In this document: positions 26,940-37,586 of the stretch, piece by piece
Position numbering within the stretch: the first letter of the stretch is position 1
Layout: every line of letters begins with the position of its first letter
Origin: Betaproteobacteria bacterium
Lineage (GTDB): Bacteria; Pseudomonadota; Gammaproteobacteria; Burkholderiales; SG8-39
Length of the DNA stretch: 64,000 nucleotides
Direction of reading: 5' to 3'
Assembly (NCBI GenBank): GCA_022340285.1
Contig: JAJDOG010000022.1
Span: 62,001 to 126,000, forward strand
Translations under genes and position numbers: made by a program
Notes under the pieces: generated by a model
Told to the model about the DNA's origin: nothing
The model's database searches: none
The model's input: the letters and a program-made list of their open reading frames with translations, nothing else

Positions 26940-28205
26940 ATGCTAGTGCTGCAAAGCGTTGCCGGATTCGTGCTTCTGCACGCCATTGCCTGGGGTCTCA
27001 GCGAGAGACACCGCGCCATAGCGTGGCGGACGGTGCTCGCGGGCATGGTTCTCACACTGGGCCTGGGCGTGCTGTTCCTGAAGGTCCCGGTGTTCGGCGA
27101 AGTCTTCCTGGTACTGAACAGGGTGGTCGCGGCGCTCAACCACGCGACCGAGGCGGGCGCGACGTTCGTGTTCGGCTACCTTGGCGGCGGACCGCTACCC
27201 TTCGAGGAACGACCGTCGACCTCTTCGTTCGTCCTCGCGTTCCGCGCGCTGCCGATCGTGCTGGTGATGAGCGCCCTTTCCGCGCTGCTTTTTCACTGGC
27301 GCGTGCTGCCGTGGGTGGTGGGAATCTTCGCGGCAGTGCTCAGGCGCAGCATGGGAATCGGCGGAGCGGTCGGTCTGTCCGCTGCCGCGAATATCTTCGT
27401 CGGGATGGTCGAGGCGCCGTTGCTGGTGCGACCCTACATCGCCGCCATGAGCCGAAGCGACCTCTTCGTCACCATGACGTGCGGCATGGCGACCATCGCC
27501 GGCACGGTCATGGTGCTCTACGCGAGCATCCTCGGGAACGTGCTGCCTGGTGCCCTCGGCCACATTCTGGTCGCTTCGCTCATCTCGGCGCCGGCTGCAA
27601 TCGTCGTGGCACTGCTGATGGTTCCGCAGGAACCTCGTTCCGAGGCGAGGGAGGCGCCCGATTCGGTTGATCGAATCGTCCTGCCGAGGCGCGCCGCCAG
27701 CAGCATGGACGCCATCACGCAGGGCACAATCGAAGGCGTAGCGCTGCTCATCAATATCGTGGCGATGCTGCTCGTGCTCGTGGCGCTCGTGAGTCTCGTC
27801 AACTTGGGACTTGCCGCGCTTCCCGACGTGGCCGGGGCACCGGTGACGCTCCAGCGGATCCTTGGCCACGCGCTGGCACCACTCGTGTGGCTGGCAGGCA
27901 TTCCGTGGGCCGAGGCGACGACTGCCGGTGCCCTGATGGGAACCAAGACGATTCTGAACGAGCTTGTCGCCTATATCGACCTCGCGAAGCTGCCCGCGGA
28001 TGCGCTGTCCCCGCGGTCGCGGCTCGTGATGACCTTTGCGCTCTGCGGGTTCGCGAATTTCGGCAGCCTCGGAATCATGATCGGTGGGCTTGCGACCATG
28101 GCGCCCGAGCGGCGCGGCGAGATCGTCTCGCTCGGGACGAAGACTCTGGTGTCGGGAACTCTGGCGACCCTCATCACCGGTGCAGTCGTCGGAATTTTCT
28201 ACTGA
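26940..28205 (+). CDS. concentrative nucleoside transporter (NupC/CNT family)
   Basis: 421 residues with about ten membrane segments. CNT hallmarks are the GIGGAVGLSAAANIFVGMVEAPLLVRPYI stretch (here the EAP motif), TCGMATIAGTVMVLY and the late GTKTILNELVAY and CGFANFGSLGI segments. Sodium- or proton-coupled uptake of nucleosides expected. Start ATG 26940, 40 bases after the VIT gene. Confidence 0.9.
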   Translation: MLVLQSVAGFVLLHAIAWGLSERHRAIAWRTVLAGMVLTLGLGVLFLKVPVFGEVFLVLNRVVAALNHATEAGATFVFGYLGGGPLPFEERPSTSSFVLAFRALPIVLVMSALSALLFHWRVLPWVVGIFAAVLRRSMGIGGAVGLSAAANIFVGMVEAPLLVRPYIAAMSRSDLFVTMTCGMATIAGTVMVLYASILGNVLPGALGHILVASLISAPAAIVVALLMVPQEPRSEAREAPDSVDRIVLPRRAASSMDAITQGTIEGVALLINIVAMLLVLVALVSLVNLGLAALPDVAGAPVTLQRILGHALAPLVWLAGIPWAEATTAGALMGTKTILNELVAYIDLAKLPADALSPRSRLVMTFALCGFANFGSLGIMIGGLATMAPERRGEIVSLGTKTLVSGTLATLITGAVVGIFY

Positions 28206-28258
28206 CCGACCACGCGAAGTGGGAGAATCTCCTGCGGAAAGTTTCGGCGCTGGGAGCG

Positions 28259-29902
28259 ATGGCGGACGACGCAAAACGAACAATCGGACGATTCGAGCTC
28301 GACTCCGAGCTCGGCCGCGGGGCAATGGGCGTGGTCTGGAAAGCGGTGGATCCACTCATTGGGCGCCCCGTTGCGATCAAGACGATCGAAGCTGCGCACT
28401 TCGATTTCGATCCCGAGGCTCGCGAGCGATTTCTGCGCGAGGCGCGTGCGGCGGGGCGTCTGAGTCATCCCAATATCGTGACGATATTCGACGCCGGAAC
28501 CACGGGCGAGGACGCGTATATCGTGATGGAGCTGATCGCGGGCCGCACGCTGAGCCAAATGATTGCGGCAGGCAATCGCTTCCCCGCGTTCACGGTCGCC
28601 GACATCGGCGCGCAGATCGCTGAGGCGCTCGACTACGCCCACGCACACGGCGTGGTCCATCGCGACATCAAGCCCGCAAACATCATGCTGACGCCGGGCG
28701 GGCTGGTAAAGATCACCGATTTCGGCGTGGCGCGGCTCGAGGATTCCGCGCGTACGCGGGTCGGCACGGTGCTCGGCTCACCGCGCTACATGTCTCCCGA
28801 GCAGGTGAGGGGCCACCAGGTCGACGGCCGGAGCGATATCTATTCCCTAGGCGTGCTCCTCTACGAGCTGGTCACCGGGGTTTGCCCATTCGGCGCATCG
28901 GGCTCCGGCGATCTGATGAAGCTCATGAAGGACATCGTGGAAGGCAATCGCGCGCCGCTCCGGGATCTTGCGCCTCACGCCCCGAAGGCGTTCGAGGCGA
29001 TCACCGAGCGCGCGATGCGCAAGGATCCGGCGGAGCGCTACGCGCGCGGCGCCGGCGTGGTGAACGATCTGCGCCATTACAAGATACTCAACCGCTCGCT
29101 CGATCCCGATGAGCCGGTGACCCTCATTCTGCCGCCGCAGGACACACGACCCGCCGCGGAAGCGCCGGAGGAACCGAGCACGGCGCGAGCGACGGAGCCT
29201 GGCGGCGCGGCGTCCGGGCTCGGCGAGGACGGTGAATCGGGACTGCTCGCCGAACTCAAGCGGCGCGCCGGACCCGCTGGTTCGCGCAACGCGGGCGTGT
29301 CCCGCTCGGCAGCTGCCACGCGCGATCTCGACCTCCGCATGCGCACTGCGCTTGCCTACCTGCAGGAGTTCGCGCGCTACCTCGGCGCTTTGCGGCCCGG
29401 CATCCAGCGGGAATATCCTTTCGTGACCGAGACGTTCCGCGGCGTGACGGTGACCGAGGCCTTCACGGGCTATCAGACGATCGGCGACGGACCGGACTCC
29501 CTGCTCGAGTCGATCACGCTGACCGTCAATTGCTTCGCGCCGCAGCAGTTCCGATTCGAGCGGCCCCCCAATTCGGTGAAGCCTTTCGTGGAGTTCCTCA
29601 ACGAGTGCGCGCTCCGCCACACGATCTCGCGGGTGCGTAACGAGCGTGGCGAGATGACGGGCGCCGTGTTCCGAGTGCTCGGCGAGATCCGTATCGAGGT
29701 GCGGCTCGCCGCCGACTACGTAGGCGCGAAGATTGACATCAAGGCCCGCAATCTGGAGCAGTTCGGCGAGTCGGCATTCGTCGTCTCGGGAGACGCCCTC
29801 GATCGCTCGCTACTGGACGAGCTGGGCTGGCTCTTGCTCGGGCGGCCGAACCACTTCGGGCTGGTCGCGGAGCGCTCGGTCGCGATGCCCGCGTCGAGCT
29901 GA
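28259..29902 (+). CDS. Hanks-type serine/threonine protein kinase with an unassigned C-terminal domain
   Basis: 547 residues. The kinase domain (about 10-275) is complete: glycine loop GRGAMGVVWK, Lys41 (VAIK), catalytic HRDIKPAN (134-141), DFG (154-156) and SPEQ as the APE equivalent. A proline/alanine-rich linker follows, then a soluble C-terminal region (about 350-547) that I do not recognise. There is no transmembrane segment or PASTA repeat, so it is cytosolic. GGGAG lies 2 bases before ATG 28259. Targets unknown; no phosphatase gene is adjacent. Confidence 0.9.
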   Translation: MADDAKRTIGRFELDSELGRGAMGVVWKAVDPLIGRPVAIKTIEAAHFDFDPEARERFLREARAAGRLSHPNIVTIFDAGTTGEDAYIVMELIAGRTLSQMIAAGNRFPAFTVADIGAQIAEALDYAHAHGVVHRDIKPANIMLTPGGLVKITDFGVARLEDSARTRVGTVLGSPRYMSPEQVRGHQVDGRSDIYSLGVLLYELVTGVCPFGASGSGDLMKLMKDIVEGNRAPLRDLAPHAPKAFEAITERAMRKDPAERYARGAGVVNDLRHYKILNRSLDPDEPVTLILPPQDTRPAAEAPEEPSTARATEPGGAASGLGEDGESGLLAELKRRAGPAGSRNAGVSRSAAATRDLDLRMRTALAYLQEFARYLGALRPGIQREYPFVTETFRGVTVTEAFTGYQTIGDGPDSLLESITLTVNCFAPQQFRFERPPNSVKPFVEFLNECALRHTISRVRNERGEMTGAVFRVLGEIRIEVRLAADYVGAKIDIKARNLEQFGESAFVVSGDALDRSLLDELGWLLLGRPNHFGLVAERSVAMPASS

Positions 29903-30025
29903 TCGGCCGGCCGGAGCGGCCCTATTTGCATCGCCCCGGGATTCCGGCGAAAATCACATTCTTTCAACTATTTGAAGCCCGCTCCGACGGCTTCCGCCGC
30001 GGGGCGGCGGGTAGAGCTTGCGGCC

Positions 30026-32641
30026 ATGAAATCCGCCGACATACGCGCCAGTTTCCTGGACTTCTTCGCCAAGCGCGATCACAGCGTCGTGGCGTCGAGT
30101 CCGCTCGTGCCGGCGAACGATCCGACACTGCTTTTCACGAACTCCGGGATGGTCCAGTTCAAGGACGTTTTCCTGGGGCGCGAGAGCCGGCCGTACCGCC
30201 GCGCGACCACCGCGCAGCGATGCCTGCGGGCGGGCGGCAAGCACAACGATCTCGAGAACGTCGGGTACACCGCCCGGCACCACACATTCTTCGAGATGCT
30301 CGGGAACTTCAGTTTCGGTGATTACTTCAAGCGCGATGCGATTCGCTATGCCTGGGAGCTGCTCACGCGAGTATGGGGACTGCCCGGCGAGCGCATGTGG
30401 ATCACGGTGTACGAAACGGACGACGAGGCTTTCGACATCTGGACCAAGGATGTAGGTGTTCCGGTGAATCGAGTGGTGCGGATCGGCGACAAGCCGGGGG
30501 CGGGGAAGTACCAGAGTGACAACTTCTGGCAGATGGGCGACACCGGGCCCTGCGGCCCGTGCTCGGAGATCTTCTGGGACCACGGTCCGGGCGTCTCGGG
30601 TGGCCCGCCCGGCTCGGCGGACGCCGACGGTGACCGGTACATCGAGATCTGGAACCTGGTCTTCATGCAGTTCAATCGCGATGAGGCGGGCGTGCTGCAC
30701 CCGCTGCCGAAGCCTTCGGTGGATACCGGCATGGGTCTGGAGCGCATCGCGGCGGTGCTGCAGGGCGTGCACTCCAACTACGAGATCGATCTCTTTCAGG
30801 ATCTGATCAAGGCTGCGGCGCGAGACACCGGGACGCGGGACCTCACGGACAATTCGCTCAAGGTCATCGCGGATCACATCCGCGCGTGCGCGTTCCTGAT
30901 CGTCGACGGCGTGATTCCGGGCAACGAAGGGCGTGGCTACGTGCTCCGCCGCATCATCCGCCGCGCCCTGCGCCACGGCTACCAGCTCGGTCAGAAGGAA
31001 CCGTTTTTCTACCGGCTCGTGGATGATCTGGCGCGCGTCATGGGGTCGGCCTACCCGGAGTTGTCCAAGGCTCAGGAGCGCGTGAAGCAGGTGCTGCGGG
31101 CCGAGGAGGAGCGCTTCGGAGACACGCTCGAGCACGGCATGAAAGTCCTCGAGGGCGCGCTCACGCGGGAGGATCGGATGCTGGACGGCGAGACCGTGTT
31201 CCAGCTCTACGACACATTCGGTTTCCCGGTGGATCTCACTGCCGACATCGCGCGCGGGCGCAACGTGATGATCGACCACGCGGGATTCGAAGCGGCGATG
31301 GAGCGTCAGCGCGAGCAGGCGCGGGCCGCGTCGAAGTTCAAGATGTCGGCGGGCGTCGAGTATCACGGCAAGCCCACCGAATTCCAGGGCTACGAAACGC
31401 TCGAGACCGACGGAATGGTGGTCGCGATCTATCGGGAAGGCACGCAGGTCGAGGAGATCCAGTCCGGCGAGACGGCGGCGGTGGTCCTGGATCGCACGCC
31501 GTTCTACGCGGAGTCGGGCGGACAGGTCGGCGACCGCGGCGAGCTCGTCGGCTCCGGGGGCACCTTCGTCGTGAACGACACGCAGAAGATCCAGCCGGAA
31601 GTCTTCGGGCACCACGGGCGGCTTACCACCGGCCGGCTGCGCGTCGGCGAGGTGGTGAAGGCCAGGGTTGATGCGGTGGCGCGCGCGCGCGCGGCGTGGA
31701 ATCACTCCGCGACCCATCTGATGCACGCCGCATTGCGTCAGGTGCTCGGCCCGCACGTCCAGCAGAAGGGTTCGCTCGTCGATCCCGAGCGGACGCGCTT
31801 CGATTTCGCGCATAACGAGCCGATGACCGAGGAGGAGATCCGGAAGGTCGAGGCGCTGGTCAACCGCGAGATCCGCCGCAACAGCGACGTGTCCGCGCGG
31901 ATCATGAGGTACGACGACGCGATTCGCGCCGGTGCGCTCGCCTTCTTTGGCGACAAGTACGGGGACGAGGTCCGCGTGCTGCAGATGGGGGATTTCTCCA
32001 CCGAGCTCTGCGGCGGTACGCACGTGCGCCGGACCGGCGACATCGGCTTCTTCAAGATCGTCTCGGAGACCGGCATCGCGGCCGGCGTGCGCCGCGTCGA
32101 GGCCGTGACCGCGGATGGCGCGTTGGCGCTGGTCCAAGAGCAGGAGGCAAGGCTCGCCGAGGCGGCCGAGGCGCTGAAAGCGCAACCCACCGAGATCACG
32201 ACGAAGATCCAGCAGATGCTCGACAACGTCAAGTCGCTGGAGAAAGAGCTTGCGCGCCTGAAATCGCGCGTCGCGGCCGCGCAGGGCGACGATCTGGTCG
32301 CACAGGCCGAGGAGGTTAAGGGTGTGAAGGTTCTCGCTGCGACGCTGGATGGCGCTGACGCAAAGGCCCTGCGCGAGACCCTGGACAAGCTCAAGGACAA
32401 GCTCCGGACCGCGACGATCGTCCTGGCGGCGAGCGATGGCGGCAAGGTCAGCCTGATCGCCGGTGTAACGCCTGACCTCACCGGGAAGGTCAAGGCCGGC
32501 GACCTCGTCAATTTCGTCGCGCAGCAAGTCGGAGGGAAGGGCGGCGGACGACCCGACATGGCGCAAGCCGGCGGCAACGAGCCCGCCAAGGTGCCCGCTG
32601 CCCTCGGCTCCGTAAAGGGCTGGGTCGCCGAACGTCTGTGA
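30026..32641 (+). CDS. alaS: alanine--tRNA ligase
   Basis: 871 residues, full length, charging tRNA-Ala. Class II catalytic core at the N-terminus ([23 protein letters not shown], motif 2 [22 protein letters not shown]), editing domain with HxxxH (NHSATHLMH near residue 559) and CGGTH (near 662), and the C-terminal C-Ala region ending [12 protein letters not shown]. The start is ATG 30026 (MKSADIR), where family similarity begins; an in-frame ATG at 29972 adds 18 atypical residues. Confidence 0.98.
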   Translation: MKSADIRASFLDFFAKRDHSVVASSPLVPANDPTLLFTNSGMVQFKDVFLGRESRPYRRATTAQRCLRAGGKHNDLENVGYTARHHTFFEMLGNFSFGDYFKRDAIRYAWELLTRVWGLPGERMWITVYETDDEAFDIWTKDVGVPVNRVVRIGDKPGAGKYQSDNFWQMGDTGPCGPCSEIFWDHGPGVSGGPPGSADADGDRYIEIWNLVFMQFNRDEAGVLHPLPKPSVDTGMGLERIAAVLQGVHSNYEIDLFQDLIKAAARDTGTRDLTDNSLKVIADHIRACAFLIVDGVIPGNEGRGYVLRRIIRRALRHGYQLGQKEPFFYRLVDDLARVMGSAYPELSKAQERVKQVLRAEEERFGDTLEHGMKVLEGALTREDRMLDGETVFQLYDTFGFPVDLTADIARGRNVMIDHAGFEAAMERQREQARAASKFKMSAGVEYHGKPTEFQGYETLETDGMVVAIYREGTQVEEIQSGETAAVVLDRTPFYAESGGQVGDRGELVGSGGTFVVNDTQKIQPEVFGHHGRLTTGRLRVGEVVKARVDAVARARAAWNHSATHLMHAALRQVLGPHVQQKGSLVDPERTRFDFAHNEPMTEEEIRKVEALVNREIRRNSDVSARIMRYDDAIRAGALAFFGDKYGDEVRVLQMGDFSTELCGGTHVRRTGDIGFFKIVSETGIAAGVRRVEAVTADGALALVQEQEARLAEAAEALKAQPTEITTKIQQMLDNVKSLEKELARLKSRVAAAQGDDLVAQAEEVKGVKVLAATLDGADAKALRETLDKLKDKLRTATIVLAASDGGKVSLIAGVTPDLTGKVKAGDLVNFVAQQVGGKGGGRPDMAQAGGNEPAKVPAALGSVKGWVAERL

Positions 32642-32650
32642 CGATGCTCC

Positions 32651-32668
32651 CTGCCGCCACGGCGGCAG
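32651..32668. other. perfect hairpin downstream of alaS
   Basis: CTGCCGC-CACG-GCGGCAG, 10 bases after the alaS stop. No T-run. TAGAAT at 32688-32693 just after it may be the -10 box for aroG. Confidence 0.4.
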
Positions 32669-32724
32669 CGGCCACGCCAAATTCGGCTAGAATCAAGAAC
32701 TTCCACTGAAGCTGGAATCGAGAG

Positions 32725-33849
32725 ATGCCGCAGTCCGGCAAAGTGCGCCCCGTCGCGCCGAACGATGATCCGGTGCCGGCCTATCAGGTCGACGACGTTC
32801 GCATTCGCGAGATCAAGGAGCTGATCCCGCCGGCTCATCTGTTGCGCGAATTTCCGACCACTCCCGCTTCGGAAGCCGTGACCTTCAACGCTCGCACGGC
32901 GATCCACCGTGTCCTGCATCGTGCGGACGATCGCCTGCTCGTGGTCGTCGGCCCCTGCTCGATCCACGACGTGCGCGCGGCGCGCGAGTATGCGGGACGC
33001 CTGATCGAGCTGAGGCGTGAGCTCGAGCAGGATCTCATCATCGTCATGCGCGTCTATTTCGAGAAGCCGCGCACGACGGTCGGATGGAAGGGGCTGATCA
33101 ACGACCCGAATCTCGACGGGAGCTTCCAGATCAACAAGGGCCTGCGCATCGCTCGCAAGCTCCTCTGGGAAGTGAACGAGCTCGGATTGCCGTGCGGCAC
33201 CGAGTACCTCGACATGATCTCGCCCCAGTACTATGCGGATCTGATCAGCTGGGGCGCGATCGGCGCGCGCACCACGGAGAGTCAGGTGCACCGGGAGCTT
33301 GCATCGGGACTGTCCTGCCCGGTCGGGTTCAAGAACGGCACCGACGGCAACGTGCGCATCGCGGTGGATGCCATCAAGGCGGCGCAGTCGCCGCATCACT
33401 TTCTGTCGGTGACCAAGGGCGGGCACTCGGCCATCGTGTCGACGAACGGCAACGAGGATTGCCACATCATCCTGCGCGGCGGCAGCCGGCCGAACTACGA
33501 CGGTGGAAGCGTTGACCAGGCATGCCAGGCGCTCGCCGCCGCGGGGCTCGCCCAGCGCCTGATGATCGACCTCTCGCACGGCAACAGCCGCAAGGACTAC
33601 CGGAACCAGATGGAAGTCGGCAGGGACGTCGCAAAGCAGGTCGCCGGTGGCGACGAGCGGATCTTCGGCGTGATGATCGAATCCCATCTGAAGCCTGGCC
33701 GCCAGGACCTCGTCACCGGCCGGGACCTCGAGTACGGGCAGAGCATCACCGACGCCTGCATCGGCTGGGAAGAAACCGTGCCTCTGCTGCACGGTTTCGC
33801 CGATGCGGTGCGCACGCGGCGCATCGCGCTGCAGGACCGCTCGGAGTAG
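32725..33849 (+). CDS. aroG: 3-deoxy-7-phosphoheptulonate synthase (class I, AroG type)
   Basis: Condenses PEP and erythrose 4-phosphate, first step of the shikimate pathway. 374 residues with the conserved GPCSIHD, MRVYFEKPRTTVGWKGLINDP stretch, GARTTESQ, PVGFKNGTDG and DLSHGNS motifs of the feedback-regulated type I family. Which aromatic amino acid inhibits it cannot be read reliably. It appears to be a single-gene unit. Confidence 0.96.
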   Translation: MPQSGKVRPVAPNDDPVPAYQVDDVRIREIKELIPPAHLLREFPTTPASEAVTFNARTAIHRVLHRADDRLLVVVGPCSIHDVRAAREYAGRLIELRRELEQDLIIVMRVYFEKPRTTVGWKGLINDPNLDGSFQINKGLRIARKLLWEVNELGLPCGTEYLDMISPQYYADLISWGAIGARTTESQVHRELASGLSCPVGFKNGTDGNVRIAVDAIKAAQSPHHFLSVTKGGHSAIVSTNGNEDCHIILRGGSRPNYDGGSVDQACQALAAAGLAQRLMIDLSHGNSRKDYRNQMEVGRDVAKQVAGGDERIFGVMIESHLKPGRQDLVTGRDLEYGQSITDACIGWEETVPLLHGFADAVRTRRIALQDRSE

Positions 33850-33919
33850 TGCAACTGCTTCCTGAGGGAGCGCCGCGCGTTCCCCGGCCGCGCGGCTGCG
33901 AGCGGCGGAGAGACTTCGA

Positions 33920-34672
33920 TTGAACGAGCTCGTGCCGTTCTCGGCGGGCGAGCTCGCGGCCATCGCGGCAATCGTTCTCCTCGCCTACGTCGTGTTGGGC
34001 ACCAGCGGGTTTGGGTCGGCCGTCGTCGGCATCCCGTTGCTCGCGCACGTCGTTCCGCTCCGCTATGCAGTGCCCCTGGTTCTGCTGCTCGATGTCGTCG
34101 GCATGCTGATCCAGGGCGCCCGCGTTCGCAGGCAGATCAACGGTACGGAGCTGCGACGGCTGGTGCCGTTCATGGTGCTCGGCATCGCCCTGGGTACGAC
34201 CTTGCTGGCCAATCTTCCGCAGCGCGCGCTGGTCGCGATGCTCGGCTGCCTTGCCGTGGGCTATGGGTTGCTCAACCTGGCCGGCGGAACTCCCGCACGG
34301 CGGATGAGCGCGGCCTGGGCGGTACCGACCGGCGTGGCGGGCGGCACGATGGGCGCGCTGTTCGGCACGGGTGGGCCGATCTACGTCATCTATCTCTCGC
34401 GACGCCTCTCAGACGTGACCGAGCTGCGGGCGACGATTACTGCGGTGCTCATGGTCTCGGTGGCCACCCGAGTGGCGATCTTTGCGGTCTCCGGGCTGCT
34501 TGAGCAGGACGGATTAATGGTCGTCGCGGCGGTGATGCTGCCCGTAATGTTCGCGGGGTTGAGCATCGGCTGGCGGATGCACGCGCGGCTCCCGCAGGGA
34601 GTCGTGCGCCGGGTCCTCTACGCGTTGCTCATCCTAGCGGGCGTCTCGCTGCTCGTCCGGGCAATTGCCTAG
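33920..34672 (+). CDS. TauE/SafE-family permease
   Basis: 250 residues with about eight transmembrane segments and the paired GFG/GTGGP motifs of the sulfite exporter TauE/SafE (DUF81) family (GTSGFGSAVVGIPLL near the N-terminus, GALFGTGGPIYVIYL in the middle). Substrates in this family are small anions such as sulfite or organosulfonates; here it is unknown. TTG start, supported by GGAGAG upstream; it follows aroG by 70 bases. Confidence 0.8.
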   Translation: MNELVPFSAGELAAIAAIVLLAYVVLGTSGFGSAVVGIPLLAHVVPLRYAVPLVLLLDVVGMLIQGARVRRQINGTELRRLVPFMVLGIALGTTLLANLPQRALVAMLGCLAVGYGLLNLAGGTPARRMSAAWAVPTGVAGGTMGALFGTGGPIYVIYLSRRLSDVTELRATITAVLMVSVATRVAIFAVSGLLEQDGLMVVAAVMLPVMFAGLSIGWRMHARLPQGVVRRVLYALLILAGVSLLVRAIA

Positions 34673-34808
34673 CCCGATCGTCGGGCGGGGCCAAGGGACC
34701 CGCCCGGTCTGTGGCTTATTGCTGCGGCCCGTAGCGTAAACCGGTATCGCCCGCGTGAACGATTTGTCATAATGCCCCGGGCTCGTAACCCGCCTCACCG
34801 GGGATTCG

Positions 34809-35372
34809 ATGGCCGAGACGATCGAAGACTCTAGACTGCCGCAGCTCGAGCACCTGGGCGACGCCACACAGTTTGCCGGGAAGCTGCATGGCATGATCAA
34901 CTACGCGCCGCTTTTCGAGAACTTCAGCCTTCCCGAGATCCGTCTGATGGCGCACTTCATGCAAAGCTACCGTGCGGAGGCGGGCCAGGAAATCCTCCGC
35001 GAGGGCGAGCCGGGCGATTTCATGATGATCGTGCTCGAAGGGCGAGTCGAAGTCTTCAAGCAGGACCGCTGGAACGCGCCGCGCGTGATCGCGACCGTCG
35101 AGGAGGGCAAGACGCTCGGCGAGATGTCCATGATCGACGGGGAGCCTCGCTTTGCGACCTGCGTGGCGACCGAGCCCACCCTGATCGCGGTGCTCACGCG
35201 CGAAAGCCTCGCCCGAATCATTCTCGAGCAGCCGATCCTCGGGGCAAAGATCCTGATGGAGCTCGCGCTGATGCTCTCACAGCGGTTGCGCCAGACCAGC
35301 CTCAAGCTAGTGAGCTACCTGGACAAGCAGAAGGAGCTGCAAGAGCAGATCCAGGGGCCCGGGTTCGTCTAG
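34809..35372 (+). CDS. stand-alone cyclic nucleotide-binding domain protein
   Basis: 187 residues. A Crp/Fnr-type cNMP-binding beta-roll spans about 35-150, with the phosphate-binding cassette GEMSMIDGEPRFATC. The C-terminal helix (QTSLKLVSYLDKQKELQEQ) is short and there is no helix-turn-helix, so it is not a transcription factor by itself. Probably a cAMP/cGMP- or redox-responsive regulatory subunit; partner unknown. Confidence 0.8.
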   Translation: MAETIEDSRLPQLEHLGDATQFAGKLHGMINYAPLFENFSLPEIRLMAHFMQSYRAEAGQEILREGEPGDFMMIVLEGRVEVFKQDRWNAPRVIATVEEGKTLGEMSMIDGEPRFATCVATEPTLIAVLTRESLARIILEQPILGAKILMELALMLSQRLRQTSLKLVSYLDKQKELQEQIQGPGFV

Positions 35373-35404
35373 TCGGCCGCCTGAGAATGCGCGCCCAGCT
35401 GCGG

Positions 35405-36109
35405 TTACGCGGAGGCGGACTGGGTGGCCGCGCCGCCGTGCGCGGCCGACCACTCGGCGGGCGCATGCAGGAACTTCTCGACCTCCGTGAGCGTGCGGGT
35501 CTCGAAGTAGCCGAGCTGCTTGGCGGCCTCGAGAACGTCCCACCACGTCGCCAGCGAGTGCAGCGTGACGCCGAGTTCATTGAGTATCTTGGTGCTCTCC
35601 GCGAAGATCGAGTAATAGAAGATCACGAAGACGTGATCGACCTTCGCCCCGGCATTGCGCAGCGCCTGGCAGAAATTGATCTTGCTGCGACCGTCCGTAG
35701 TGAGGTCCTCGACGAGCAGCGCGCGGACTCCCTCCGGCATGTAACCCTCGATCTGCGCGTTACGCCCGAAGCCCTTCGGCTTCTTGCGCACGTACTGCAT
35801 CGGCAGCATCAACGCGTCGGCAATCCATGCGGCGAAAGGGATTCCGGCGGTCTCCCCGCCGACGACGGTGTCGATGGACTCGAAGCCGATCTCCCGCAAG
35901 ATGGTCGAAGCGGAAAAGTCGATCAGCGTGCGGCGCAGCCGCGGATAGGAGATCAGCTTGCGGCAATCGATGTACACCGGACTTGCCCAGCCCGAGGTGA
36001 AGATGAAGGGCTTGTCGGCATTGAACAGGACCGCCTCGATCTCGAGGAGCATCCTAGCAGTGGTTCGCGATACCAGGTCACGATCGGCAAAGCTGAATGC
36101 AGCAGTCAT
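35405..36109 (-). CDS. pyrE: orotate phosphoribosyltransferase
   Basis: Converts orotate and PRPP to OMP in pyrimidine synthesis. 234 residues with [32 protein letters not shown], the Lys-rich loop [10 protein letters not shown] and the PRPP motif [13 protein letters not shown]. It is slightly longer at the C-terminus than E. coli PyrE (213), ending in a low-complexity Ala/Ser tail. Convergent with the cNMP-binding gene. Confidence 0.95.
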   Translation of the reverse strand: MTAAFSFADRDLVSRTTARMLLEIEAVLFNADKPFIFTSGWASPVYIDCRKLISYPRLRRTLIDFSASTILREIGFESIDTVVGGETAGIPFAAWIADALMLPMQYVRKKPKGFGRNAQIEGYMPEGVRALLVEDLTTDGRSKINFCQALRNAGAKVDHVFVIFYYSIFAESTKILNELGVTLHSLATWWDVLEAAKQLGYFETRTLTEVEKFLHAPAEWSAAHGGAATQSASA

Positions 36110-36265
36110 CGGGAAGGCCGGGAGTCACGAGACGCTGGTATTGTCTCACACGGCTCCTCGCGTCGGTGCGAGCGGGGCGCCGCCCCCGTACAATGGAGAC
36201 AACGATGGAGCGATCTGCTGCGACCAACCGCTACGAGGGGTTGCTGCGCCACGGAGATCTGACCT

Positions 36266-36535
36266 ATGCGTGACCAGGGACAGCCCTCGCTCCGCATCCC
36301 GCTCGACTGGGTGATCGTCGATGCCTTGGGCGCGATTCTCGCCGGCGCAGGGGCCTATGGTCTCCTTGCGGGGCCAGGAGCGTTGCTGCCGATACTTGCC
36401 AATCCGGGAGTCGCGTGGCTTTGCATCGCGTGCGGGATCGGCTTGATGGCGCTCGCCCTTGCGCAGATTTTCCGGCGAATCATGCGGCACAACGCCGACC
36501 GAGCCGGCATGCGTGCGCCGCGAGACGGAGGCTGA
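36266..36535 (+). CDS. small two-helix membrane protein, unknown
   Basis: 89 residues with two hydrophobic segments (about 15-37 and 46-67) and a basic C-terminal tail. GGAG lies 9 bases before ATG 36266. No recognisable family. The convergent CDF gene begins 30 bases beyond its end. Codon use is like that of its neighbours. Confidence 0.55.
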   Translation: MRDQGQPSLRIPLDWVIVDALGAILAGAGAYGLLAGPGALLPILANPGVAWLCIACGIGLMALALAQIFRRIMRHNADRAGMRAPRDGG

Positions 36536-36565
36536 CGAGCTTTCTCGCGCAGGGTCGGATCCGGG

Positions 36566-37507
36566 TCAGCGCTCGTCGCGACCCGTGGTGATGTGCCGGT
36601 CCAGTCCGATGTCCTCGAACGAAGTGGGGTCCTCCCGAGGCTCCAAGTGAGTGAGGACCGATGCGGATGGTACTCGCGCGCGGATGTCGGCCTCGATGCG
36701 CTCGAGCACGTCGTGGCCCTGCTGCACGGTCCACTCGCCGGGAACGAGAACGTGCACCGAGACGAACGAGCGCCCCGCGGCCTCGCGCGTGCGTAACGCG
36801 TGATAGCGCACGCCTTCTCTCTCGTAACCGTCCAGCACCGTCTCGATCGCGCGACGCTCGTCGGCAGGCAGTGCGCGATCCAGCAGGCCGAGAAAGGATC
36901 TCCGGATGAGCGTCGTTCCGGACCACAGGATGTGTGCGGCGACCGCAAGCGCCACCAGCGGATCGATCCGCTGCCATCCGGTTGCAGCCACCAGAAAGAT
37001 CGCGACGACCACGCCGGCGGTCGTCCAGACATCGGTCATCAGGTGCTTAGCATCCGCTTCGAGCGCAATCGACCGGTATTGCCGCCCGGCGCGCCGTAGC
37101 ACCATCGCGACGGCAAGGTTCACCATCGCGGCGACCGCCGAGATGGCCACGCCCGTCCCGATGCTCGTCAGGGGGCGCGGAGTGATGAGTCGATCCAACG
37201 CGGCCACGGCGATAGCCGCCGCGGCCACGAGAATGAGCGTCCCCTCGAAGCCGCTCGCGAAATACTCGGCCTTGCTGTACCCGAAGGCATGGTCATCGTC
37301 GGGCGGTCGCGCGGCGAGGGAAAGCATGAACAGGGTGACGAGCGCCGCCGCCAGATTCACCAGAGACTCCAATGCGTCGGAGAGGAGTCCGACCGAGCCG
37401 GTTATCCACCACGCGGCGCCCTTCAAGAAAATAGTCGCGAGCGCCGCTACGATGGAGAGCCAGGCGTAGCGGTGAAGGCGGTTCCGATTCACGGTACGAT
37501 TCTGCAC
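36566..37507 (-). CDS. cation diffusion facilitator (CDF) family transporter
   Basis: 313 residues, six membrane helices plus a cytoplasmic C-terminal domain. The second helix reads [11 protein letters not shown], and helix 5 carries DAKHLMTD (HxxxD), the zinc-site pair; compared with E. coli FieF the first-site pair D45/D49 reads E/N, so metal preference may differ. The C-terminal domain includes [21 protein letters not shown]. Expected role: proton-coupled efflux of Zn2+, Fe2+ or similar divalent cations. Confidence 0.87.
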   Translation of the reverse strand: MQNRTVNRNRLHRYAWLSIVAALATIFLKGAAWWITGSVGLLSDALESLVNLAAALVTLFMLSLAARPPDDDHAFGYSKAEYFASGFEGTLILVAAAAIAVAALDRLITPRPLTSIGTGVAISAVAAMVNLAVAMVLRRAGRQYRSIALEADAKHLMTDVWTTAGVVVAIFLVAATGWQRIDPLVALAVAAHILWSGTTLIRRSFLGLLDRALPADERRAIETVLDGYEREGVRYHALRTREAAGRSFVSVHVLVPGEWTVQQGHDVLERIEADIRARVPSASVLTHLEPREDPTSFEDIGLDRHITTGRDER

Positions 37508-37586
37508 CGCGCGCCAACGCCCTGCACGCGCTCGACCCCCGTATTGCCGGAAGGACCTGCCCGGGAACTACGCGCGGGCGCGATGC

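Noticed and set aside
29954-32680. Very long open frame antisense to alaS (908 codons), and another (31738-33963) antisense to alaS/aroG.
   Set aside because: Both are mirror frames of strongly conserved genes in high-GC DNA; the peptides are His/Arg-rich with no family similarity.
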